A DNA stretch of 64,000 nucleotides, taken from the NCBI RefSeq assembly GCF_000426285.1, contig NZ_AUFB01000015.1, forward strand, positions 82,875 to 146,874. Direction: 5' to 3'. The position numbers were made by a program, and so were the translations under genes. The stretch comes from Rhizobium leucaenae USDA 9039 (GTDB lineage Bacteria > Pseudomonadota > Alphaproteobacteria > Rhizobiales > Rhizobiaceae). The notes under the pieces were generated by a model. That model saw only the letters and a program-made list of their open reading frames with translations, made no database searches and had not been told where the DNA came from. Positions 43,816-51,869 of the stretch are shown here, one piece after another (within the stretch, counting starts at the first letter, position 1; every line of letters starts with the position of its first letter).

Positions 43816-44604
43816 CTAATCGAGCCGCATGGCAATGCCATGCTCAGACATATAATGTTTCGCTTCGCCGACCGAATAGGTGCCGAAGTGGAAAATCGAG
43901 GCGGCGAGCACGGCTGTCGCATGGCCTTCCTTGATTCCGGCAACCAGATCGTCTAGATCGCCGACGCCGCCGGATGCGATGACCGGAACGCGCACGGCAT
44001 CCGCGATCGCCCGTGTCAGCTCCAAATCATAGCCGACCTTGGTGCCGTCGCGGTCCATGGAAGTGACCAGCAGCTCGCCGGCGCCGCGCTCGACCATCTT
44101 GCGAGCAAAATCAACGGCGTCGATGCCGGTCGCGTTGCGGCCGCCATGGGTATAGATCTCCCAGGCGCTCAAATTGTCGCCGCCGAGCGCTTCGGTGCGT
44201 CTGCGTTTGGCGTCGATCGAGACGACGATGCATTGATTGCCGAACTTATCGGCCGCCTCAGCGACGAAATCCGGATTGTTGACGGCGGCCGAGTTGATCG
44301 AGACCTTGTCGGCGCCGCAAAGCAGCAGCTTGCGGATATCGGCGATCGTGCGGACGCCGCCACCGACCGTCACCGGCATGAAGCATTGTTCGGCGGTGCG
44401 CGCCACCACGTCGAAAATGGTTTCGCGATTGTCGGAAGAGGCGGTGATGTCGAGAAAGCAGAGTTCGTCCGCGCCTGCGGCGTCGTAAGCCTTAGCCGCT
44501 TCGACGGGATCGCCGGCATCGACGAGGTTGAGAAAATTGACGCCTTTGACGACACGGCCGTCCTTGACGTCGAGGCAGGGGATGACGCGGGCTTTCAGGG
44601 TCAT
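43816..44604 (-). CDS. hisF: Imidazole glycerol phosphate synthase subunit HisF
   Basis: Cyclase half of IGP synthase. With HisH ammonia it makes IGP and AICAR. TIM barrel of 262 aa. The catalytic Asp residues are in RVIPCLDVKDGRVVKG (Asp11) and VVSIDAKRR (about Asp130); phosphate loops TVGGGVRT and ASGGVGD are present. Start overlaps the hisA stop (ATGA). Confidence 0.96.
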   Translation of the reverse strand: MTLKARVIPCLDVKDGRVVKGVNFLNLVDAGDPVEAAKAYDAAGADELCFLDITASSDNRETIFDVVARTAEQCFMPVTVGGGVRTIADIRKLLLCGADKVSINSAAVNNPDFVAEAADKFGNQCIVVSIDAKRRRTEALGGDNLSAWEIYTHGGRNATGIDAVDFARKMVERGAGELLVTSMDRDGTKVGYDLELTRAIADAVRVPVIASGGVGDLDDLVAGIKEGHATAVLAASIFHFGTYSVGEAKHYMSEHGIAMRLD

Positions 44605-45344
44605 TGCGCTGCCTCCTTGGCCTGCTTGATCAGGGCCAGTGCTTCCTTCGGGTCGATCCGACCATCATAAAGCGCGCGGCCGGAAATCGCACCTTCCAGT
44701 TTACGGGCGTCCGGTTCGAGCATGCGACGGATATCGTCCAGGGAGGCGAGCCCGCCGGATGCGATGACTGGGATGGAAACAGCTTCGGCCAGATCCAGCG
44801 TCGAAGCCCAGTTGATCCCGGTCAGAATGCCGTCGCGGTCGATGTCGGTATAGATGATGGCGGCGACGCCGACGCCTTCGAATTTCCTTGCCAGTTCGAT
44901 AACGCCGAGTTCGGAAGCTTCCGCCCAGCCCTCGACCGCCACCTTGCCGCCCTTGGCGTCGATGCCAACAGCGATGTGTCCCGGATACCTCCGGCAGGCT
45001 TCAACGACGAGCGCCGGATCGCGCACTGCGACGGTGCCGAGGATAACGCGAGCAAGCCCGCGCGACAGCCAGTTCTCGATATGGTCGAGCGTGCGGATGC
45101 CGCCGCCGAGCTGCACCGGGTTCTTCGTCGCCTTCAGGATGGCGTCGACGGCAGCACCATTGACGGTCTCGCCGGCAAAGGCCCCATTGAGGTCGACGAC
45201 ATGCAGCCATTCGAAGCCCTGGTCTTCGAAGGCCTTGGCTTGCGCGGCCGGATCGGGGTTGTAGACGGTCGCCTGTTGCATGTCGCCGAGCTTGAGGCGC
45301 ACGCACTGGCCGTCTTTGAGGTCGATAGCAGGAAACAAAATCAT
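44601..45344 (-). CDS. hisA: ProFAR isomerase HisA
   Basis: Amadori isomerase of histidine synthesis, a TIM barrel of 247 aa closely related to HisF. The N-terminal catalytic Asp is in LFPAIDLKDGQCVRL; the second catalytic Asp is in IYTDIDRDGIL. Phosphate loops QLGGGIRT and ASGGLAS are in place. It overlaps hisF by 4 bp and follows hisH by 24 bp. Confidence 0.96.
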   Translation of the reverse strand: MILFPAIDLKDGQCVRLKLGDMQQATVYNPDPAAQAKAFEDQGFEWLHVVDLNGAFAGETVNGAAVDAILKATKNPVQLGGGIRTLDHIENWLSRGLARVILGTVAVRDPALVVEACRRYPGHIAVGIDAKGGKVAVEGWAEASELGVIELARKFEGVGVAAIIYTDIDRDGILTGINWASTLDLAEAVSIPVIASGGLASLDDIRRMLEPDARKLEGAISGRALYDGRIDPKEALALIKQAKEAAQ

Positions 45345-45368
45345 GTCTTTGTCCTCAGTGCGCGAACC

Positions 45369-46019
45369 TTAAGGCTTCCAGCGCAGGAAATTGGCAATCA
45401 GGGCGAGGCCGAGCTTCTGGCTCTTTTCGGGATGGAACTGCGAGCCGGCCATGTTGTCGCGGCCGACGAAGGCGGTCATCGCGCCGCCATAGCTGGTCGT
45501 GGCGATGACATCGTCGGCGTGATCGGCCGCCAGATGGTACGAATGCACGAAATAGGCGTGCAGCCCTTCCGGCCCCGTCGGAATGCCATCGAAGAGGGGA
45601 TGCCGGTGCCGGAGATCCAGCGTGTTCCAACCAATCTGCGGGATTTTCAGGGTCAGATCGTCCGGCGTCATCTCTTTGACGTCGCCCTTGATCCAGCCGA
45701 ACCCCTGCGTGATGGTCTTTTCGAGCCCGCGCGACGACATGAGCTGCATGCCGACGCAGATGCCGAGGAAGGGGCGGCCCTTGTGTTCCACGACATCGAT
45801 CACCGCATCGGCCATGCCGGAAACTGCGTCGAGCCCACGGCGGCAGTCGGCATAGGCGCCGACGCCGGGAAGGACGATGCGGTCGGCGGTGGCGACACGC
45901 TCAGCATCGTCAGTCAGATCGATTTCGGTGTCGATACCGGCTTCGCGGGCCGCGCGTTCGAAGGCTTTGGTAGCCGAACGCAGGTTGCCTGAGCCGTAGT
46001 CGATAATTGCGACGCGCAT
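45369..46019 (-). CDS. hisH: Imidazole glycerol phosphate synthase subunit HisH
   Basis: Glutamine amidotransferase partner of HisF, 216 aa. Class I triad: nucleophile Cys in FLGICVGMQLM (about Cys88), and His plus Glu in QFHPEKS near residue 197. The oxyanion motif PGVGAY is present. The start is 2 bases after the stop of the DUF2628 gene. Confidence 0.96.
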   Translation of the reverse strand: MRVAIIDYGSGNLRSATKAFERAAREAGIDTEIDLTDDAERVATADRIVLPGVGAYADCRRGLDAVSGMADAVIDVVEHKGRPFLGICVGMQLMSSRGLEKTITQGFGWIKGDVKEMTPDDLTLKIPQIGWNTLDLRHRHPLFDGIPTGPEGLHAYFVHSYHLAADHADDVIATTSYGGAMTAFVGRDNMAGSQFHPEKSQKLGLALIANFLRWKP

Positions 46020-46021
46020 GG

Positions 46022-46504
46022 TCAGCGTCCTCCATCATAGCCGGGAAGACCGAAGCCCGGTCCACCCTGGCGTGAGCCAGTATTCAGAGAGGGAGGAATA
46101 TCCCAATTGGCCGAACGGATATTCTCCTCGGCCTTCGGCTCGATTTCGGAGAAATGGATATCCTCGGCCGCCGCCAGATTGGGAGCCGAAACCAGACCTT
46201 CCGTTTTCCAGCCGCCAGCAACGAGGTTCCGGTAGGCGGCATGGCTGCCTTCGAGCGCAGCGAGGATGCGCAGGCCGAGCAGAATTGCGACGCCTGCGAC
46301 GAAAAATCCCGGCCGGCGAATCAATTCCCAGCCAATGCCCTCCAGCAAAAAGGCGGCGATCGCCAGCAGCCACAGCCGGTGAAAAAGCATCCACAGCGTC
46401 GGAAACAAAAACGCCGTCCAGGAAAAGCCGTCGCGGATGAAGCGCGTTCTCACCTGGTTTTTGTCCGGTCCCCCGGGTGGCGTCAAAATCAAGTAGCTTG
46501 CCAT
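46022..46504 (-). CDS. DUF2628 family membrane protein within the his operon
   Basis: Protein of 160 aa resembling DUF2628, with two or three hydrophobic segments (about 28-45, 47-60 and 68-88) and a polar C-terminal tail (about 100-160) rich in Gly, Asn and Pro. Function unknown. The start at 46504 was chosen because similarity begins with MASYLILTPP. It sits between hisB and hisH with a 2-bp spacing to hisH, so it is co-translated with histidine enzymes although nothing suggests an enzymatic role. Confidence 0.72.
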   Translation of the reverse strand: MASYLILTPPGGPDKNQVRTRFIRDGFSWTAFLFPTLWMLFHRLWLLAIAAFLLEGIGWELIRRPGFFVAGVAILLGLRILAALEGSHAAYRNLVAGGWKTEGLVSAPNLAAAEDIHFSEIEPKAEENIRSANWDIPPSLNTGSRQGGPGFGLPGYDGGR

Positions 46505-46529
46505 CTCTTCACTTCCCGCGTGATGGGGC

Positions 46530-47138
46530 TCAGGCGAGGGTGCCCTTCGTCGAGGGCACGCGGCCTGCCTGCCGCGGATCAATCTCGGTTGCGGTACGCA
46601 GCGCGCGGGCAACGGCCTTGAAGCATGTCTCGGCAATATGGTGATTGTTGGCGCCATAGTGGTTGAGGATATGCAGCGTGATGCCGGCATTCTGCGCGAG
46701 CGCTTGGAAGAATTCGCGCACCAGCTCGGTATCGAACGTGCCGATCTTCGGGGCGCTGAAGGCGACGTTCCAGACGAGGAAGGGCCGGCCGGACAGATCG
46801 ACGGCCGCCTTCGTCATCGTTTCGTCCATGGCGAGGTCGATCGATGCATAGCGCGTGATGCCGCGCCGGTCGCCCAGCGCCTTGGCAATGGCCTGCCCGA
46901 TGGCGATGCCGGTATCTTCGACCGCATGGTGATCGTCGACATGCAGGTCACCCTTGGTGTCGATCTCCATGTCGATCAACGAATGCCGCGAAAGCTGCTC
47001 CAGCATATGGTCGAAGAAGCCGACGCCGGTCGAAATGGTCGACTTGCCGCTGCCGTCGATATTGACGGACACCGAGACCGAGGTCTCGTTGGTCTTGCGG
47101 GAAACGGTTGCCGTGCGGCTCGCTACGGTCTCTGCCAT
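46530..47138 (-). CDS. hisB: Imidazoleglycerol-phosphate dehydratase
   Basis: Sixth step of histidine synthesis: a Mn-dependent dehydratase, 202 aa. Paired metal motifs DVDDHHAVEDTG-type (HVDDHHAVED) and GANNHHIAET are present. This is the stand-alone form, lacking the phosphatase domain fused in E. coli HisB. The start at 47138 has GGAG 6 bases upstream; ATGs at 47150 and 47180 are alternatives. It is first in the minus-strand his-coaA group and divergent from hslV. Confidence 0.95.
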   Translation of the reverse strand: MAETVASRTATVSRKTNETSVSVSVNIDGSGKSTISTGVGFFDHMLEQLSRHSLIDMEIDTKGDLHVDDHHAVEDTGIAIGQAIAKALGDRRGITRYASIDLAMDETMTKAAVDLSGRPFLVWNVAFSAPKIGTFDTELVREFFQALAQNAGITLHILNHYGANNHHIAETCFKAVARALRTATEIDPRQAGRVPSTKGTLA

Positions 47139-47258
47139 GGGCTGCTCCATCGGGATTGACGGCCGTTCCTTATCAGGCACATCCGCAAATATCCAGAAGT
47201 TAAGTCAGTATAGACTTATCTAGCCGGCTTACATGCATCATTCGAAAATACCGGCCAT

Positions 47259-47286
47259 TTGCAATCGTCAAAAGCCCTCTTACATA
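47259..47286 (+). promoter_or_regulatory. Candidate hslVU promoter
   Basis: TTGCAA (47259-47264) and TACATA (47281-47286) with 16-bp spacing, about 67 bp before hslV. I looked for a heat-shock-sigma type CTTG / CCCAT pair and did not find a convincing one. Confidence 0.32.
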
Positions 47287-47352
47287 GGTGCTGACGGGGC
47301 CGAAACGCGGCCCGGCGAAAGCCCGCCAAAATGGGGGCAAACAGGTGTTTAG

Positions 47353-47880
47353 ATGACGACAATTGTGACTATTCGCAAGGACGGCAAGGTAGTGATGGCT
47401 GGCGATGGCCAGGTGAGCCTTGGCCAGACCGTGATGAAGGGCAATGCCCGCAAGGTTCGCCGCATCGGCAAGGGTGACGTAATTGCCGGTTTCGCCGGCG
47501 CGACCGCCGACGCCTTTACGCTCCTCGAGCGGCTTGAAAAAAAGCTCGAACAATATCCCGGTCAGTTGATGCGCGCCGCCGTCGAGCTCGCCAAGGACTG
47601 GCGCACGGACAAATATCTGCGCAATCTCGAAGCGATGATGCTGGTTGCCGACAAACAAGTGACGCTCGCGGTCACCGGCAACGGCGATGTGCTCGAACCG
47701 GAACACGGCGCCATGGCGATCGGCTCCGGCGGCAATTTTGCGCTCGCCGCCGCCCGCGCGCTGATGGATACCGACAAATCGGCCGAGGACGTCGCCCGCC
47801 GCGCGCTCGACATCGCCGCCGACATCTGCGTCTATACCAATCACAACGTGGTGGTCGAAACGCTCGACTCCGAGTCCTAA
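47353..47880 (+). CDS. hslV: ATP-dependent protease subunit HslV (ClpQ)
   Basis: Peptidase half of the HslUV proteasome-like protease, 175 aa. After removal of Met the N-terminal Thr nucleophile is exposed (TTIVTIRKDG), and the conserved VVMAGDGQVS and GNARKVRRI motifs follow. Length normal. hslU starts 43 bp downstream. Confidence 0.97.
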   Translation: MTTIVTIRKDGKVVMAGDGQVSLGQTVMKGNARKVRRIGKGDVIAGFAGATADAFTLLERLEKKLEQYPGQLMRAAVELAKDWRTDKYLRNLEAMMLVADKQVTLAVTGNGDVLEPEHGAMAIGSGGNFALAAARALMDTDKSAEDVARRALDIAADICVYTNHNVVVETLDSES

Positions 47881-47923
47881 TTCCTCTCTTGATTGTTTCT
47901 AGCCCTGACGGGAAGCACACGAA

Positions 47924-49231
47924 ATGACCACTTTTTCCCCCCGCGAGATCGTTTCCGAACTCGACCGCTATATTGTCGGCCAGCATGAGGCCAAACGCGC
48001 CGTGGCGATTGCGCTGCGCAACCGCTGGCGCCGCCAGCAGCTCGAGCCCGATCTGCGCGACGAAGTCATGCCCAAGAACATCCTGATGATCGGTCCGACG
48101 GGCGTCGGCAAGACGGAAATCTCCCGTCGCCTCGCCAAGCTCGCCGGCGCGCCCTTCATCAAGGTGGAAGCGACGAAATTTACCGAGGTCGGCTATGTCG
48201 GCCGCGACGTCGAACAGATCGTCCGCGATCTCGTCGAGGTCGGCATCGGCCTGGTGCGCGAAAAGAAGCGCACTGAAGTTCAGGCGAAGGCGCATATGAG
48301 CGCGGAAGAGCGGGTGCTCGACGCTCTGGTCGGCGCCACCGCCTCGCCGGCAACACGCGACAGCTTCCGCAAGAAGCTGCGCGAAGGCCAATTGGACGAC
48401 AAGGAAATCGATATCGAAGTTGCCGACAGCGGCTCCGGCATGCCCGGTTTCGAAATTCCCGGCATGCCCGGCGCGAATATCGGCGTGCTCAACCTCTCGG
48501 AGATGTTCGGCAAGGCCATGGGCGGCCGCACCAAGAAGGTTCGCACCACGGTGAAGGATTCCTACAAGGAGCTGATCCGCGACGAGTCCGACAAGCTGAT
48601 CGACAACGAGGCAATCCAGCGCGAAGCGGTGCAGTCGGCCGAGAATGACGGCATCGTCTTCCTGGACGAGATCGACAAGATCGCCGCCCGCGACGGCGGC
48701 ATGGGCGCCGGCGTCTCGCGCGAAGGCGTGCAGCGCGACCTGCTGCCGCTGGTCGAAGGCACGACGGTTGCGACCAAATATGGTCCGGTGAAGACCGATC
48801 ACATCCTCTTCATCGCCTCCGGCGCCTTCCACGTGTCGAAGCCTTCGGACCTCCTGCCGGAATTGCAGGGCCGCTTGCCGATCCGTGTCGAGCTGAAGCC
48901 GCTGAGCAAAGAGGATTTCCGTCGCATCCTCACGGAGCCGGAAGCCAGCCTCATCCGCCAGTACAAGGCGCTGATGGAGACGGAAAACCTGAAGCTCGAC
49001 TTCACGGATGATGCGATCGACGCTTTGGCCGATGTCGCCGTGCACCTCAACTCCACCGTCGAGAACATCGGCGCCCGCCGCCTGCAGACGGTGATGGAGC
49101 GGGTGTTGGACGAGATCTCCTATAATGCGTCGGATCGCGCCGGCGTGTCGGTGACCATCGATGCCGACTATGTGCGCGAACATGTCGGCGATCTCGCCAC
49201 CAATACAGACCTGTCGCGCTTCATTCTCTAG
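47924..49231 (+). CDS. hslU: ATP-dependent protease ATPase subunit HslU (ClpY)
   Basis: AAA+ unfoldase feeding HslV, 435 aa. Walker A GPTGVGKT at 57-64, preceded by the pore motif region GYVGRDVEQ. Walker B is in IVFLDEIDKIA. The C-terminal LSRFIL tail, which inserts into HslV, is intact. A hairpin lies 30 bp after the stop. Confidence 0.97.
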   Translation: MTTFSPREIVSELDRYIVGQHEAKRAVAIALRNRWRRQQLEPDLRDEVMPKNILMIGPTGVGKTEISRRLAKLAGAPFIKVEATKFTEVGYVGRDVEQIVRDLVEVGIGLVREKKRTEVQAKAHMSAEERVLDALVGATASPATRDSFRKKLREGQLDDKEIDIEVADSGSGMPGFEIPGMPGANIGVLNLSEMFGKAMGGRTKKVRTTVKDSYKELIRDESDKLIDNEAIQREAVQSAENDGIVFLDEIDKIAARDGGMGAGVSREGVQRDLLPLVEGTTVATKYGPVKTDHILFIASGAFHVSKPSDLLPELQGRLPIRVELKPLSKEDFRRILTEPEASLIRQYKALMETENLKLDFTDDAIDALADVAVHLNSTVENIGARRLQTVMERVLDEISYNASDRAGVSVTIDADYVREHVGDLATNTDLSRFIL

Positions 49232-49264
49232 TGACGGCGATTTGACATATTAATCACTCGACAG

Positions 49265-49300
49265 CGGGCCGTTAACTTTTTAGTTAGGGGCCCGTTTCTT
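49265..49300 (+). terminator. Candidate terminator after hslU
   Basis: CGGGCC (49265-49270) pairs with GGCCCG (49289-49294) and TAACT (49273-49277) with AGTTA (49282-49286), with a small internal bulge, then TTTCTTTG. Imperfect but plausible. Confidence 0.6.
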
Positions 49301-49385
49301 TGTGTGGAATGGCTTTATTCGGCCAAGATTGTCCGTCAGGCAGCCGCATTGAAACATCGGACGAAACTTCGATAGGGCAGCCATC

Positions 49386-50339
49386 GTGCGACGCATTCTG
49401 ATCACCCTTCTTCTGACGGTTGTCAGCCTCTCCTGGATCCCGGCCTATGCGGACGCAGCGGCCATGGTGCCGTCGGGCAACCGTAACGCCGAGCAGCCGG
49501 CAATCCCCGGTGCCTCCGTGCGCCGTACCAAGGGCACGAATTCCACGTTCGAGCGCAAATACCAGAAGGTTCACGAACTGCTGGCGACCGACACCCGGCT
49601 GATGTCGAAGATCAAGTCTACGGCGCGCGCCTACGGCATCGATCCGATCCACATCATCGGCGCGCTGGTCGGCGAACATACCTATAATGTCGACGCCTAT
49701 GACGGCCTGCAGTCCTACTATGTCAAAGCCGCCTCCTATGCCGGCCAGAGCTTCCGCTTTGCTTATGACGGCGAAGACGTCGACGATTTCGTCGCCCGGC
49801 CGCAATTCGATGCCTGCAAGGGCAAGAGGGATTCCTACAGCCTCTGGACCTGCCGCGAAGACGTCTGGGAGAGCGATTTCCGGGGCAAGAAGGTCGGCGG
49901 CAAATCCTTCCCGGACAATCGTTTCAGTGCCGTGTTCTTCCAGCCTTTTTATGCCGGCCAGACTTTCGGCCTCGGGCAGGTCAATCCGCTGACGGCGCTG
50001 GAGCTTTCCGATCTCGTCAGCAGCACGTCCGGCATCCCGAAGCTGGATGAAAAGGATGCTGGCAGCGTCTACAAGGCCATCATGGATCCGGATCTGTCGC
50101 TCGCCTTCGTTGCCGCCTCGATCCGTAAGTCGATCGACGACTACCGCTCGATTGCCGGCATGGACATTTCAGGCAATCCCGGCATCACGGCAACGCTCTA
50201 CAATGTCGGCAATTCCCGTCAGCGCGCCGCAGCGCTCGCCGCCAAGAATCGGGGAGCGGCACAGCCGGTCTGGCCGGAGGAAAATTACTATGGCTGGCTT
50301 ATCAATGATAAGCTGGACGATCTGAAGTCGCTGCTCTAA
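49386..50339 (+). CDS. Secreted DUF1402 protein with lytic-transglycosylase-like motifs
   Basis: Exported protein of 317 aa with a signal peptide (residues 1 to about 23, cleavage near AYADA). It matches DUF1402, of unknown function. Three motifs in order recall the SLT lytic-transglycosylase fold: IIGALVGEHTYN with Glu97 (compare the catalytic AxxxxES region), GLGQVNPLTA at 195-204 (compare GLMQIxPxTA), and ATLYNVG at 269-275 (compare AAYNAG), with a DPDLSLAFVAASIR helix between them. I infer a murein-binding or cleaving enzyme. Starts at GTG 49386. Confidence 0.75.
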   Translation: MRRILITLLLTVVSLSWIPAYADAAAMVPSGNRNAEQPAIPGASVRRTKGTNSTFERKYQKVHELLATDTRLMSKIKSTARAYGIDPIHIIGALVGEHTYNVDAYDGLQSYYVKAASYAGQSFRFAYDGEDVDDFVARPQFDACKGKRDSYSLWTCREDVWESDFRGKKVGGKSFPDNRFSAVFFQPFYAGQTFGLGQVNPLTALELSDLVSSTSGIPKLDEKDAGSVYKAIMDPDLSLAFVAASIRKSIDDYRSIAGMDISGNPGITATLYNVGNSRQRAAALAAKNRGAAQPVWPEENYYGWLINDKLDDLKSLL

Positions 50340-50387
50340 ACTTCGGGAGCCGTCGGGAAAATAAGGTTTTCGAGGAGATTTGATCCC

Positions 50388-51782
50388 ATGGACATGATCC
50401 CGGAAGCCTTCTCTCCGCCAGCCCCGACACCGCGCACCGTCCCGCCGTCGCGACTGACGATCATCCGCACCATCCTGCGCAATCCGCTGGAATTATGGGG
50501 CGAGCCTTCCTACACGTTGCCGTGGATCATGACGCGCTTCTTTCGCGAGCGCACGCTGATCGTCAACGATCCCGGCCTGATCAAGCATGTGTTGGTCGAT
50601 AATGCCTCCAATTACCGCATGTCGGATATCCGCCAGCTCGTGCTCCGGCCGATCTTGCGCGACGGGCTGCTGACGGCGGAAGGCCAGGTCTGGAAGCGCT
50701 CGCGCAAGGCTGTGGCGCCAGTCTTCACGCCGCGCCACGCCCAGGGCTTTGCCGGCCAGATGCTGAGCCAGAGCGAAGCCTATGTTCAAAAATATGAGGA
50801 CGCCGGCAGCGACGGCAAGGTTTTCGACATCGCCATCGATATGACCGAGCTTACCTTCGCTATCCTCGCCGAAACGCTGTTTTCCGGCGAGATCGTCACT
50901 GAAAGCGGCCATTTCGCCGACGACGTCAATCAGCTTCTGCATCGCATGGGCCGCGTCGACCCGATGGACCTTCTGCGCGCCCCTTCCTGGGTGCCACGCC
51001 TGACCCGCATCGGCGGCCAGAAGGTGCTCGACAAGTTTCGTGGCATCGTCCGCAAGACGATGGATCTTCGTCTCGACAAGATGCGCAGGGATCGCGCCAG
51101 CGCCCCCGACGATTTCCTGACGCTGCTGTTGGAAAAGGCCGGCCCCGACGGCCTGACCATGGAGGAGATCGAGGACAATATCCTCACCTTCATCGGCGCC
51201 GGTCATGAGACGACCGCGAGGGCGCTGGCCTGGACGGTCTATTGCGTCGCCAATACGCCGCATATCCGCGACGCCATGGAAGCGGAAATCGATCAGGTGC
51301 TCGCGACCGGCGCAGAACCCGTCGCCTGGCTCGACCTGATGCCGAATGTCCGTGCCGCCTTCGAGGAGGCAATGCGCCTCTATCCGCCGGCGCCGTCCAT
51401 CAATCGCGCTTCGATTGCCGATGACGAATGGACAAGCCCAAGCGGGGAGCGTGTCGAGATCCCGGCCGATATCACCGTGCTGATCATGCCGTGGACGCTG
51501 CATCGCCATGCGCTTTATTGGGACAAGCCGCGCGCCTTCATGCCCGAACGCTTCCTTCCGGAAAATCGCGGCAAGATCAATCGCTTCCAGTATCTGCCCT
51601 TCGGCGCCGGCCCGCGCGTCTGCATCGGCGCGACCTTCGCCCTGCAGGAAGCCGTCATCGCCCTTGCCGTCATGATGCACCGCTTCCGCTTCGATGTGAC
51701 CGCCGAGACCAATCCCTGGCCGGTGCAGAAACTGACGACACAGCCGCAAGGCGGGCTGCCGATGCGGGTGACCAGGCGGTAG
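50388..51782 (+). CDS. Cytochrome P450
   Basis: Heme monooxygenase of 464 aa. The heme-ligand Cys412 is in FGAGPRVCIGATFA, the oxygen-binding I-helix motif is GAGHETTARAL (about 268), and the EEAMRLYPPAP region holds the ExxR. There is no transmembrane anchor, as in soluble bacterial P450s, and no ferredoxin or reductase gene beside it, so electrons come from elsewhere. Length and I-helix resemble the eukaryote-like/CYP102 fatty-acid-hydroxylase side, but substrate is unknown. Confidence 0.9.
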   Translation: MDMIPEAFSPPAPTPRTVPPSRLTIIRTILRNPLELWGEPSYTLPWIMTRFFRERTLIVNDPGLIKHVLVDNASNYRMSDIRQLVLRPILRDGLLTAEGQVWKRSRKAVAPVFTPRHAQGFAGQMLSQSEAYVQKYEDAGSDGKVFDIAIDMTELTFAILAETLFSGEIVTESGHFADDVNQLLHRMGRVDPMDLLRAPSWVPRLTRIGGQKVLDKFRGIVRKTMDLRLDKMRRDRASAPDDFLTLLLEKAGPDGLTMEEIEDNILTFIGAGHETTARALAWTVYCVANTPHIRDAMEAEIDQVLATGAEPVAWLDLMPNVRAAFEEAMRLYPPAPSINRASIADDEWTSPSGERVEIPADITVLIMPWTLHRHALYWDKPRAFMPERFLPENRGKINRFQYLPFGAGPRVCIGATFALQEAVIALAVMMHRFRFDVTAETNPWPVQKLTTQPQGGLPMRVTRR

Positions 51783-51869
51783 AATTGTTTTTGCCGCTTC
51801 GCAGCTAGCGGATCAGGCGGGAAGGGTGCAATAACAACATCACTCCCGTTTAAAAGGTTAGATATCAGC

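Noticed and set aside
47672..49183. 503-codon frame opposite hslVU
   Set aside because: Mirror of hslV and hslU, with no recognisable domain.
50493..51749. 418-codon frame opposite the P450 gene
   Set aside because: Mirror of the P450; no domain.
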